Shown piece after piece: positions 15,366-23,588 of a stretch of DNA of 64,000 nucleotides. The translations under genes were made by a program, and so were the position numbers. The stretch's first letter is position 1. Each line of letters begins with the position of its first letter. Below the pieces are notes generated by a model. It ran no database searches, was not told where the DNA came from, and saw nothing but the letters and a program-made list of their open reading frames with translations. Source of the DNA: Lachnospiraceae bacterium (lineage in GTDB: Bacteria; Bacillota; Clostridia; Lachnospirales; Lachnospiraceae); the NCBI GenBank assembly GCA_030526245.1, contig JAUNDD010000007.1, positions 1 through 64,000 on the forward strand, in the 5' to 3' direction.

Positions 15366-17255
15366 ATGGACAACAAAGAGTTTAAACCCTATGTTCCTGC
15401 GGAAAAGATCACACCGGAGTTTACGGTGCGGTCGATCATTCTGGGTATCCTGCTGGCGGTGGTATTTGGCGCAGCCAACGCGTACCTGGGACTTCGTGTC
15501 GGCATGACCGTGTCGGCTTCGATTCCGGCGGCCGTCATTTCGATGGGAGTGCTGCGGGTGCTGTTTAAAGGCGACTCCATTCTGGAGAGCAACATGGTGC
15601 AGACCATCGGTTCCGCCGGTGAGTCACTGGCAGCCGGCGCGATCTTCACCCTGCCCTGCCTGTATCTGTGGGCCGAGGAGGGCGTAACGGAATTTCCGTC
15701 GGTATTTGAGATCGCCGTGATCGCTCTGGTGGGCGGTATTCTGGGTGTGCTGTTCATGATCCCGCTGCGCAATGCGCTGATCGTGAAGGAGCACGGAGTG
15801 CTCCCTTATCCGGAAGGAACGGCCTGTGCTGAGGTGCTGCTGGCCGGAGAGGAAGGCGGCGCCAGCGCCGGTACGGTATTCGCCGGTATGGGCATTGCCG
15901 CAGCCTTTAAGTATCTGGTGGACGGTCTTTGCCTGGTACCCGGTGTGATCACAGCCCGGATCGATGCACTGAAGACCGAGTTCTCGGCAGAGGTCTATCC
16001 GGCCCTCATCGGTGTTGGCTACATCTGCGGAGCGAAGATCTCCTCCTATATGTTTGCCGGCGGTCTGCTTGGCTGGTTCGTGCTGATCCCCGCCATCGCC
16101 ACCTTTGGTGCGGACACCATCCTGTATCCGGGTACGGTGACCATCGGAGAGATGTATGTAAAAGATGGAGCCAGCGCACTCTGGAGCAGCTACATCCGCT
16201 ATATCGGCGCAGGTATGGTGGCAGCCGGCGGTATCATGAGTCTGATCAAGTCCCTGCCGCTGATCGTGCGCACCTTTGTGGATGCCGTAGGCGGCATGAA
16301 AAAGGGCAGCGCTGTCGACGGAAAGCGTACCGAGCAGGATCTGCCCATGGGCTTTATGCTGATCGGTGTAGCTGTGATGGTGCTGGCCATCTGGCTGCTG
16401 CCCCAGATTCCGGTGAACTTCATCGGCGCGATCATGATCGTTGTATTCGGTTTCTTCTTCGGAACCGTATCCTCCAGAATGGTTGGTCTGGTTGGCAGCT
16501 CCAATAACCCGGTATCCGGTATGGCCATCGCCACCCTGCTGATGTCCACGCTGATCCTGAAGATGAGCGGCTCCACCGGAGCTCAGGGCATGACCGGTGC
16601 CATTGCCATCGGTTCAGTGATCTGTATCATTGCAGCAATGGCAGGCGATACCTCCCAGGACCTGAAGACAGGCTTCCTGCTGGGCGCTACTCCGAAAAAG
16701 CAGCAGATCGGTGAGCTGATCGGTGCGGTGGTTTCCGCTGTGGTCATCGGTTACGTGCTGATGCTGCTGAACAACGCCTGGGGCTTTGGTACCACAGCAC
16801 TGTCGGCACCCCAGGCTTCCCTGATGAAGATGATTGTAGAAGGCGTTATGAACGGCAACCTGCCCTGGGCCCTGGTATTCATGGGTGTATTTGCTGCCAT
16901 CGTGGTGGAGATCCTGGGCATCCCGGTGCTGCCGGTAGCCATTGGTCTGTATCTGCCGCTGGAGCTTTCCTCCACCATTATGCTGGGCGGTGTGCTCCGT
17001 CATGTAGTGGATAAGAAGCGGAAAGCAGAAGAAAATGCGGACAGCGGCAGCGGCATCCTGTTCTGTTCCGGTCTGATCGCCGGTGAAGGTCTGGTGGGTA
17101 TCCTGCTGGCTATTCTGGCGGTGGTCGGTATCGATTCGAAGATCAATCTCAGTAATCTGTTTACCACAGGCCAGATCGGTGGTATCCTTGCTCTGGTGGC
17201 GATGGCGGCGATGGTGGCTGTATTCGGTCTGAAGAAGGACAAGAAACAGGCATGA
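15366..17255 (+). CDS. OPT family oligopeptide transporter
   Basis: A 629-residue membrane protein with about 14-16 helices. The OPT hallmark is in the first helices ([25 protein letters not shown]), followed by [22 protein letters not shown] and [21 protein letters not shown]. The start is the ATG at 15366 behind GGAAGGA; an upstream in-frame ATG (15300) is unsupported. It takes up peptides or metal-peptide complexes, proton coupled. Two small genes follow on the same strand (PqqD-like, PsbP-like), possibly with related roles. Confidence 0.92.
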   Translation: MDNKEFKPYVPAEKITPEFTVRSIILGILLAVVFGAANAYLGLRVGMTVSASIPAAVISMGVLRVLFKGDSILESNMVQTIGSAGESLAAGAIFTLPCLYLWAEEGVTEFPSVFEIAVIALVGGILGVLFMIPLRNALIVKEHGVLPYPEGTACAEVLLAGEEGGASAGTVFAGMGIAAAFKYLVDGLCLVPGVITARIDALKTEFSAEVYPALIGVGYICGAKISSYMFAGGLLGWFVLIPAIATFGADTILYPGTVTIGEMYVKDGASALWSSYIRYIGAGMVAAGGIMSLIKSLPLIVRTFVDAVGGMKKGSAVDGKRTEQDLPMGFMLIGVAVMVLAIWLLPQIPVNFIGAIMIVVFGFFFGTVSSRMVGLVGSSNNPVSGMAIATLLMSTLILKMSGSTGAQGMTGAIAIGSVICIIAAMAGDTSQDLKTGFLLGATPKKQQIGELIGAVVSAVVIGYVLMLLNNAWGFGTTALSAPQASLMKMIVEGVMNGNLPWALVFMGVFAAIVVEILGIPVLPVAIGLYLPLELSSTIMLGGVLRHVVDKKRKAEENADSGSGILFCSGLIAGEGLVGILLAILAVVGIDSKINLSNLFTTGQIGGILALVAMAAMVAVFGLKKDKKQA

Positions 17256-17256
17256 T

Positions 17257-17388
17257 CTGTCGCGGGAGTGAATGACCGTGATAAAATATAATCTGTCGCG
17301 AGAGTCAATGACCGTGAAAAAAATGGCCTGTTGTGCGAGCGAATGACTGTGATGAAAAATGGCCTGTCGTGCGAGCAAATGACCATAA
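17257..17388 (+). repeat. Four tandem 35-36 bp repeats between OPT and PqqD-like genes
   Basis: Units begin CTGTCGCGGGAGTGAATGAC (17257), CTGTCGCGAGAGTCAATGAC (17293), CTGTTGTGCGAGCGAATGAC (17328) and CTGTCGTGCGAGCAAATGAC (17364). Spacers are A-rich with ATGG at the joints. The period is 36, 35 and 36 bases, with 2-6 differences per unit. The array starts right after the OPT stop codon and ends 12 bases before the next ATG. Confidence 0.85.
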
Positions 17389-17400
17389 CGAGGAAATGAC

Positions 17401-17784
17401 ATGGCGGAAAAGAAGAATTATCTTGACTGCGTGTTCAGTAAGAAGGCACCCTATGATGTGAGGGTGCCTTCTCTGAAGGCAGAAGAATTAAGCCGGGTCC
17501 GGGGCGGCGGCTGGCATATGGACAAAACAGGGCAGGTGACGATCCTGGTGGAGAATACCGGCTATATGAACCGGATCCTGCAGAAGCTGAAGAAAAAGCC
17601 GCGTATTTCCCAGCTGCATCTGGAGGAGAACGGCAGCTTCATCTGGCCGCTGATCGACGGAGAGCGCAGTGTGCACGAGATCGGACAGCTGGTGAGCGAA
17701 CAGTTTGGTGAGAAGGCGGAGCCGCTGTATCCGAGACTGGTGCAGTACCTGCAGCAACTGCAGAAAATGGACCTGATCGGGTAG
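17401..17784 (+). CDS. PqqD-like protein
   Basis: 127 residues. The C-terminal 70 (IWPLIDGERSVHEIGQLVSE, then QFGEKAEPLYPRLVQYLQQL) match the PqqD fold. This is a winged-helix peptide-binding module used by radical SAM peptide-modifying enzymes (the RiPP recognition element). The N-terminal part (VFSKKAPYDVRVPSLKAEEL) is not typical. No radical SAM enzyme, precursor peptide or protease is nearby, so a peptide-modification role cannot be assumed. The ribosome binding site is CGAGGA at the edge of the tandem repeats. It is downstream of the peptide transporter. Confidence 0.7.
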   Translation: MAEKKNYLDCVFSKKAPYDVRVPSLKAEELSRVRGGGWHMDKTGQVTILVENTGYMNRILQKLKKKPRISQLHLEENGSFIWPLIDGERSVHEIGQLVSEQFGEKAEPLYPRLVQYLQQLQKMDLIG

Positions 17785-17930
17785 CAAAGGCACGGGTCGC
17801 CCGGAGTAACAGCTGTCACAGAAGGTCGCGGTTCGGATATTATCATATGGAAAAAACTGACCAGCGAGGAATGACTGGAACAGGAATCTGACCGGGCTGT
17901 GCCGGGTCGGATCAAGAAGGGGGAAGAAAC

Positions 17931-18401
17931 ATGCAGCAGGTAACAATCAATAACAGCCTGAAAATTTCGTTCGACGAGGGCTTTCATGTGATGAATGAAG
18001 AAGAGCTGGGGCTGTTCTTTTTTAACGATTATCCCAATCGTTTCGGTATCACCGATGAGAGCCGGCACATGACGATGACGATCGTATGGAATAAGCCGAA
18101 GCTTTGGGTTCGTCCGCTGGCCAGCGCCAGGGTGGCCCTGAGCGGAACACAGACCATTCTGTCCAGATCTGTCCGGGGCTTCCAGAAAGCGGAGGAACTG
18201 CAGACCATGCCGGGCGGATCAAAGAGCGAGGGCTTTGTGTATCATTACGATACGGATGAGCGAAAGATGACCGGCCTGGTCCAGGTAGTCAAGTATAAGG
18301 GCTGCCTGTATACGATCTACGGCTATGCACGGCGGGACGAGGAGGCTTCGGCGAAGAAGCTGTTTGTGAAGATCCTGGAGAGTATGAGCTGGCAGGCTTG
18401 A
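17931..18401 (+). CDS. Hypothetical protein, PsbP/DcrB-like
   Basis: AAGAAGGGGG precedes the ATG. The 156 residues have alternating strands and end in a helix (SAKKLFVKILESMSW). The pattern of GFVYHY, GLVQVVKYKGCLYTIYGYAR and the final helix resembles the PsbP/DcrB (DUF1795) fold. There is no signal peptide or membrane segment, so it is predicted cytoplasmic, unlike secreted PsbP-like lipoproteins. Function unknown; it probably belongs with the upstream PqqD-like gene. Confidence 0.6.
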   Translation: MQQVTINNSLKISFDEGFHVMNEEELGLFFFNDYPNRFGITDESRHMTMTIVWNKPKLWVRPLASARVALSGTQTILSRSVRGFQKAEELQTMPGGSKSEGFVYHYDTDERKMTGLVQVVKYKGCLYTIYGYARRDEEASAKKLFVKILESMSWQA

Positions 18402-18434
18402 GCTATCAGCAAGGATAGGCACTCTTTTGTTTTA

Positions 18435-18530
18435 TGTGCATAATGATTTAGAATAAGCAATCTTATATTCTTCTGTGCGTAATGATCTAGGTTGAGCAAT
18501 CTTTTTTTCTGCGCATAAGATTTAGGATTT
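18435..18530 (+). repeat. Degenerate tandem repeat, two and a half units of 36-39 bp
   Basis: TGTGCATAATGATTTAGAAT (18435), TGTGCGTAATGATCTAGGTT (18474) and TGCGCATAAGATTTAGGATT (18510), with AGCAATCTT in the first two. It fills most of the gap between convergent genes. Confidence 0.65.
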
Positions 18531-18590
18531 AATCGGGAAGCCTCGGTTATTCAATCGCGGCGTCGTTCACATCATCAATGCTGAGGCTGA

Positions 18591-18630
18591 AAAAAGCCGG
18601 CATGCAGCTCATTCTGCATGCCGGCTTTTT
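18591..18630 (-). terminator. Terminator of the GH13 gene (bidirectional)
   Basis: AAAAAGCCGGCATGCAG pairs with CTGCATGCCGGCTTTTT. It serves the minus-strand glycosidase and could also stop plus-strand transcription. Confidence 0.9.
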
Positions 18631-18663
18631 GACGTAAATCGTTTGATGGTTTCAGGATACGAA

Positions 18664-20571
18664 CTACCGGATCATTGTTTCAAAGGTCTCCGGTTTTGGC
18701 AGACTCCAGTGCAGCAGGCGGCAGCCCATCGGCTCCAGCGTCAGCTCCAGGTCCTCGGCCGCGCATACGCTGCGCAGGGGAAGCGTCAGAGTCTGCTCGG
18801 CAGCGGAAGCATTCAGCACGGTGACGAACAGGTCGTTTTCGTCGAAACGGGCAAAGGACAGGGTGGCCGCATCCGTGTGAAGGAAGCGCAGACTGCCGTC
18901 CGTCAGGGCCGGATATTGTACACGGAGATAGGCCAGCGTCTGGTGAAGCTTAAAGATCTCGCTGGCTTCAAAGCCGCTGTCCCAGGGCATGGGATACCGG
19001 GCTCCCTCAAAGAAACCGATGGCGCCGTCGATATTCGCCTCATCTCCATAATAGACGGAGGGGGTTCCGATCAGGGTAAACTGAGCCAGGACAGCTCCCT
19101 TCATCTTCTCCGGTGTGATGCCCGGATAGCTGGTAAAGCGGCCGATATCATGGCTGTCAAACAGGTTGAACTGGTTCTGCCACATGGGGAAGGGCAGAAC
19201 AGACAGGTAGGACTCGACCCGCTGGCGGAACTGATCACCGGTCAGATGCGCGGTCAGAGGCCAGACCGACGGATCACGCTCGGTGAAGGGATCCGGTGCA
19301 CCGTAAAACTGACGGATGATGCGGCCGAAGCCGTAGTAGTTCATGGGCGCGTCCCAGCTGTCACCCTGGAGACGGTTGGTGCAGTCATCCCAGTGCTCGG
19401 CCAGAATGTAGGCATCCGGATTGACCTGACGGATATGCGCGCAGATCTCCGGCCAGACCTGGTCGGCCAGCTGGGAAAAACCGAAGTTGGCCATCACATC
19501 CGCCACGTCGAAGCGCCAGCCATCGATGCTGTAGGGCGGTTTCAGCCATTTTTTGAGAACGGAATCTTCGCTGCGGTACAGAGCATCCTTGAGCGCTTCG
19601 GAATGGAAGTCCAGCTTGGGCAGCTCCGGGACATTGTCCCAGCATTCGTAGTTGTTGTTTTCGTCGAACATGTAGTAGGCGCGCTCCGGGGCATCCGGGT
19701 TGTGATAGGCGCCGACGCTTTCGTCAAAATAGAGCTTATCCATGTTGAACCAGCGATGGGCGGTGCCGGTATGATTGATGGAGATGTCCAAAATCAGCTT
19801 CATGCCGTTTTCATGCAGTGCCTGAGTCAGCGCGGCCAGCGCCTCGTCTCCGCCCAGATGCGGATCCACGTGCAGATAATCGATGCAGTCATATTTGTGG
19901 ACCGACGGGGCGGCAAAGATGGGGTTCAGGTACAGCGCGGTGATGCCCAGCTCCTTCAGATAAGGGATTTTCTCGCGGATACCGATCAGATCACCGCCGT
20001 AAAAATCGGCACAGTGGACCTGGTCATAGGTACCGGCCGGTGTGTTCCAGTCCCGGATCTCGATGGTATCGTAGCCGTTGACCTTGTATTCGCCGTCCTT
20101 GACGGTGAGAGAAGGATCGCCGTTGCAGAAACGGTCCGGGAAGATCTGATAAAAGACAGCCGATTTCACCCACTCCGGCTGATGGTAATCGGCCAGAAGG
20201 ACAAAGTCATGCTTCAGGTCCGGAGACATATCCGAAAGACCAGCCTGGTTAAAGTAGTAGATCCGATCCTCCGCCTCCAGCAGGAAGCAGTACTGCAGCC
20301 GGTACTGGGACATGGTGAAGGAAAACTCATGGCTGACAAAACCGGCTTCCTTTTCTTCCAGGGCTGCAAATACGGAATCGGCAGGGGATGGAACTGCCGG
20401 AAAAATACGCTGTTCGCCGTTGATGTACAGCTTGACCATGACCCGTCGAATGGGGCTGTCCTGGCGGAAGCGAAGACGAACGGTGACGTTCTCCTCCGGG
20501 GAGGGAGACGGGTTGCTGACAAAGCGGCGGGAGCCGTCGCTGAAGATACTGTCTTTCCAGGTTGATAACAT
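18664..20571 (-). CDS. GH13 alpha-glycosidase (cyclomaltodextrinase / neopullulanase-like)
   Basis: 635 residues. It hydrolyses alpha-glucan oligosaccharides. An N-terminal beta domain of the CBM34 kind (about residues 1-125) leads into the TIM barrel (AVFYQIFPDRFCNGDPS). The calcium/active-site strand is ILDISINHTG. The nucleophile Asp is in GWRFDVADV, the acid Glu in YILAEHW and the third Asp in LFDSHD. All are intact. There is no signal peptide, so the enzyme is intracellular and acts on imported maltodextrins. The start ATG at 20571 is behind GAGGT. It is not in an operon with a sugar transporter here. Confidence 0.92.
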   Translation of the reverse strand: MLSTWKDSIFSDGSRRFVSNPSPSPEENVTVRLRFRQDSPIRRVMVKLYINGEQRIFPAVPSPADSVFAALEEKEAGFVSHEFSFTMSQYRLQYCFLLEAEDRIYYFNQAGLSDMSPDLKHDFVLLADYHQPEWVKSAVFYQIFPDRFCNGDPSLTVKDGEYKVNGYDTIEIRDWNTPAGTYDQVHCADFYGGDLIGIREKIPYLKELGITALYLNPIFAAPSVHKYDCIDYLHVDPHLGGDEALAALTQALHENGMKLILDISINHTGTAHRWFNMDKLYFDESVGAYHNPDAPERAYYMFDENNNYECWDNVPELPKLDFHSEALKDALYRSEDSVLKKWLKPPYSIDGWRFDVADVMANFGFSQLADQVWPEICAHIRQVNPDAYILAEHWDDCTNRLQGDSWDAPMNYYGFGRIIRQFYGAPDPFTERDPSVWPLTAHLTGDQFRQRVESYLSVLPFPMWQNQFNLFDSHDIGRFTSYPGITPEKMKGAVLAQFTLIGTPSVYYGDEANIDGAIGFFEGARYPMPWDSGFEASEIFKLHQTLAYLRVQYPALTDGSLRFLHTDAATLSFARFDENDLFVTVLNASAAEQTLTLPLRSVCAAEDLELTLEPMGCRLLHWSLPKPETFETMIR

Positions 20572-20795
20572 AGTTTTACCTCGATATAATGGTTCTATCC
20601 GATTTCGGAAGGAGCGGATAGAAAGTTGAAACTTGTGTTGGGTTCAACGGGTTTACCAGACTGCAGTTCATGTACATGAACGGTTGCTTTGTATTTGCAA
20701 TCTGCGCTGCAGTGCAGGCGAAAAAGCCCGAAGGTATTATAGAATGAACAGCCTGGTTTGTACAGAAGCGGTGGTATGAGTGGTTGCTGAATAGA

Positions 20796-20838
20796 GAGCA
20801 CAGGTTGCAGTTCACTGCGTGAACGGTAACGAGCACAG
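20796..20838 (+). mobile_element. 27-bp palindromic element with perfect 8-bp flanking duplication
   Basis: The element is 20804-20830, starting GTTGCAGTTCA and ending TGAACGGTAAC around CTGCG. It is the core of the compound element at 12849. GAGCACAG flanks it exactly on both sides (20796-20803 and 20831-20838). It lies in the gap upstream of the cyclophilin fusion gene, 58 bases before its ATG. Confidence 0.75.
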
Positions 20839-20895
20839 CTGTTGGGAGCGACTGCCGCATTTGAGTCTGAACCCATGTCGATAAGGAGGAAGAAA

Positions 20896-21963
20896 ATGAA
20901 CAGAAAAATGATCGCGGCGGTACTGGCGGCCGCATTGACTTCAGGATTGGGCAGCACTGTCTGGGCCGGGAATACGATGCCCGCGCTGGCAGAGGATGAG
21001 TTCCTGACAGGCAAGTACACGGCGGAGCTGACGGTAAAGGATTATGGCACCATCACCATGGAGCTGGATGCCGACGCAGCCCCCATTACAGTGACAAACT
21101 TCTATCGTCTGTGTCAGCAGGATTTCTATGATGGCCTGACCTTCCATCGAATTATGGAAGGATTTATGATGCAGGGCGGCGATCCGCTGGGCAACGGAAC
21201 CGGCGGCAGCGACCAGAACATCAAGGGCGAGTTTTCCGACAATGGTGTGGACAATCCGTTAAGCCACACGAAGGGAGCTGTATCCATGGCCCGGTCCCAG
21301 AGTATGGACAGCGCCAGCTCGCAGTTCTTTATCTGTCATGAGGATGCCACCTTCCTGGATGGACAGTATGCCTGCTTCGGTTACGTGACCGAAGGCCAGG
21401 AGATCGTGGACAAGGTCTGCACCGATGCAAAGCCCACGGATGGCAACGGCACCATCAAGCCGGATGAGCAGCCGATGATCGAGGATATCGTGTTCACGGA
21501 TACGGAACTGACCACGATTCCGGCTTCGGAGGTGGATGCAGAGGTGGTGTCCACGAAGCTGAAATTTACGGCAGAGAATCTGGAGGGGGAAGAGGTCAGC
21601 TTTGAGGATTTCGATGGAACAAAGCTGATGATCATCAACTTCTGGGAGCCCTGGTGCGGTCCCTGTGTAGAGGAAATGCCGGATCTGGATAAGCTCTATA
21701 AGAACTATAAGGATAAGGGCCTGGCGGTTGTTGGCGTCTTTGCCGACCTGGATCAGCTGGAGGAGGCTCGTGAGATCATCGAAGAAGAGGGAATCAGCTA
21801 TCCGATTCTGAAGGATAACGGGGAGTTTGCCCGGTTTGCGAGAGATTACGTTCCGTCCACGGTGTTTGTGGATGGGCAGGGAAATCTGCTGACGGCGGAG
21901 CCGCTGGTGGGAGCACTGAAGTATGAGGAGTGGGAGAGCATCGTAAGTCAGGTGCTGTCATAA
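20896..21963 (+). CDS. Secreted cyclophilin-TlpA fusion (peptidyl-prolyl isomerase plus thioredoxin-like)
   Basis: The ATG at 20896 is behind AAGGAGGA. A signal peptide (about residues 1-32) is followed by a cyclophilin domain (about 40-200). Its catalytic Arg is in FHRIMEGFMMQGGDP and it has the SSQFFI motif. A TlpA/ResA-type thioredoxin domain (about 225-355) carries the active site WCGPC (Cys254, Cys257). The protein thus combines proline isomerisation with thiol-disulfide exchange outside the membrane, suiting it to fold exported proteins. A ResA-like role in keeping apocytochrome cysteines reduced for NrfA (7 kb downstream) is possible but only inferred. Confidence 0.88.
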   Translation: MNRKMIAAVLAAALTSGLGSTVWAGNTMPALAEDEFLTGKYTAELTVKDYGTITMELDADAAPITVTNFYRLCQQDFYDGLTFHRIMEGFMMQGGDPLGNGTGGSDQNIKGEFSDNGVDNPLSHTKGAVSMARSQSMDSASSQFFICHEDATFLDGQYACFGYVTEGQEIVDKVCTDAKPTDGNGTIKPDEQPMIEDIVFTDTELTTIPASEVDAEVVSTKLKFTAENLEGEEVSFEDFDGTKLMIINFWEPWCGPCVEEMPDLDKLYKNYKDKGLAVVGVFADLDQLEEAREIIEEEGISYPILKDNGEFARFARDYVPSTVFVDGQGNLLTAEPLVGALKYEEWESIVSQVLS

Positions 21964-21966
21964 TGC

Positions 21967-22041
21967 ATACTTTTTGAGACAGTTCAGGTGCAGCTCCTGT
22001 CCAGATCCAACGCTCGCTGAGGCACATGTCTCAAAAAGTAT
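21967..22041. repeat. Long inverted repeat between the cyclophilin fusion and MATE genes
   Basis: ATACTTTTTGAGACA (21967-21981) and TGTCTCAAAAAGTAT (22027-22041) are perfect 15-bp arms around 45 bases. The inside contains AGTTCAGGTGCAG. It could be a terminator-like cruciform or a remnant with terminal inverted repeats. Confidence 0.55.
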
Positions 22042-22071
22042 ACTATTTGAAGCTGTTCATATTTTGCGCAG

Positions 22072-22105
22072 AAAAACAGCGCCTTGCAGATGCAGGGCGC
22101 TGTTT
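22072..22105 (-). terminator. Terminator of the second MATE gene
   Basis: On the minus strand AAACAGCGCCCTGCA pairs with TGCAAGGCGCTGTTTTT, immediately after the MATE stop codon. Confidence 0.9.
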
Positions 22106-22109
22106 CGAT

Positions 22110-23480
22110 TCAATCCGGTATGGTGGCATATACTTTGCGGCGAACCCGCAGGTAGAAGCACAGCTGCAGGATAAAGGCGATGATCCAGGACAGCGGGTAG
22201 GACCAGAACAGATAGTCCAGTGTTCTGCGATGCGGAAAGAAACAGAAGATCCACACGATCCGGGTGCCTACTGTACCGATCAAAGTCAGGATCATGGGAA
22301 GAGCCGCACTTCCCAGACCACGCATGGCTGCCGGCACTACGTTCATCAGACCGCAGATGAAATACATCATCACTGTAACGGACAGGATCTGCATGCCGAA
22401 ACCGATGGCCGTCTCATCCGGCGTATAAATCCGAAGCAGGGGCTTACCGAAAAACATCACCAGACTGCCAATAATCAGACCAAAAACGATCTCCAGAATA
22501 ACACAGTCCCGGAACGTGATGTCCAGGCGTTTTTTCTGATGAGCTCCGTAATTCTGACTGGTGAAGTTCATGCAGGCCTGACTGATGGAATCCACATACA
22601 TGAAAATAAAACTGAAAATACTGTTGGCAGCCGTGTAGCCGGCCATGGCCAACGGGCCGAAGCTGTTGACCGAAGACTGCAGCAGTACATTGGAAAAGTT
22701 GATGATCAGAGTCTGTATGCCGGCAGGAATTCCGATCTGCAGGGTCTTGATCAGATATCTCCGATTGATACGCAGCTGCTTGAGCCGGATACGATAAGCC
22801 TCTTCCGTCGTCAGCAGAATTCTCAGTACCAGACAGGCTGAGATAAACTGAGCAAAGACAGTGGCGATGGCCACACCGGCTACACCCATCTTAAATACGA
22901 TGACCAGGATCAGATTCAGTACGGCGTTGCAGATACCTGAAATGATCAGAAAAATCATAGGCCGTTTAGTATCTCCAATGCCTCGAAGAATCGATGCGCA
23001 GAAATTGTACAGCATCAGGAAAGGCATTCCGCAGAAATAGATCCGCATGTAGAGAGTGGACTGATCGATGATGCTGGCCGGCGTGTCCATGGCAGTCAGG
23101 CAAAGTCGGGATACCAGCTGGCCCACGATGACCATGAGGATGCCGGAAGCAAGGGCCACTGTTACAGCCGTATGAACGACCTCCTCCAGGGCCTTATGAT
23201 CTCCGGCAGCCCGGTAACGGGCGACCAGAACATTGCTGCCCAGAGATATGCCCATGAACAGATTGATCAGCATATTGATCAGAGAAGTGGTGGCCCCCAC
23301 CGCAGCCAGTGCATCACTGCCGCTAAACCGGCCTACGACAATGATGTCGATGGCGTTGAACAAAAGCTGAAGGATTCCGGATAAAAACAACGGAATAAAG
23401 AATGAAAACAGCTTCGGCATGATGGGGCCATGAACCATATCGATTTCATAGCGCGAGGATCTTGATCTTACTGAGGACAT
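22110..23480 (-). CDS. MATE family exporter, second copy
   Basis: 456 residues and 12 helices. MATE motifs are IPLFLSGILQLLFNAIDIIVVGRFSGSDALAAVG and, in the second half, IGIPAGIQTLIINFSNVLLQSSVNSFGPLAMAGY. The N-terminus is longer and more charged than in the copy at 13.6 kb, and the two proteins are clearly diverged. GGGAGTG stands before the ATG. Substrate unknown. It follows the kinase-fusion gene on the same strand, but a terminator separates them. Confidence 0.9.
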   Translation of the reverse strand: MSSVRSRSSRYEIDMVHGPIMPKLFSFFIPLFLSGILQLLFNAIDIIVVGRFSGSDALAAVGATTSLINMLINLFMGISLGSNVLVARYRAAGDHKALEEVVHTAVTVALASGILMVIVGQLVSRLCLTAMDTPASIIDQSTLYMRIYFCGMPFLMLYNFCASILRGIGDTKRPMIFLIISGICNAVLNLILVIVFKMGVAGVAIATVFAQFISACLVLRILLTTEEAYRIRLKQLRINRRYLIKTLQIGIPAGIQTLIINFSNVLLQSSVNSFGPLAMAGYTAANSIFSFIFMYVDSISQACMNFTSQNYGAHQKKRLDITFRDCVILEIVFGLIIGSLVMFFGKPLLRIYTPDETAIGFGMQILSVTVMMYFICGLMNVVPAAMRGLGSAALPMILTLIGTVGTRIVWIFCFFPHRRTLDYLFWSYPLSWIIAFILQLCFYLRVRRKVYATIPD

Positions 23481-23530
23481 AATGCACTCCCAAATTGGTA
23501 AATAAAATAAATGATTGTATGGTAATGCCG

Positions 23531-23569
23531 AAAAAAATCGACAGGCGGTACTATCATACCGCTTGCCGA
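23531..23569 (-). terminator. Terminator of the kinase-fusion gene
   Basis: On the minus strand GCAAGCGGTA / TACCGCCTGT hairpin is followed by CGATTTTTTT, 20 bases past the stop codon. Confidence 0.8.
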
Positions 23570-23588
23570 TGAAAAATCAAGTTCGCAT

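Noticed and set aside
17257..17388. CRISPR array
   Set aside because: The four units are contiguous repeats without unique spacers, and no cas genes are nearby.
18643..20565. A 640-codon open frame antisense to the GH13 gene
   Set aside because: Same reasoning; the GH13 frame has all catalytic motifs, and the antisense frame has none.
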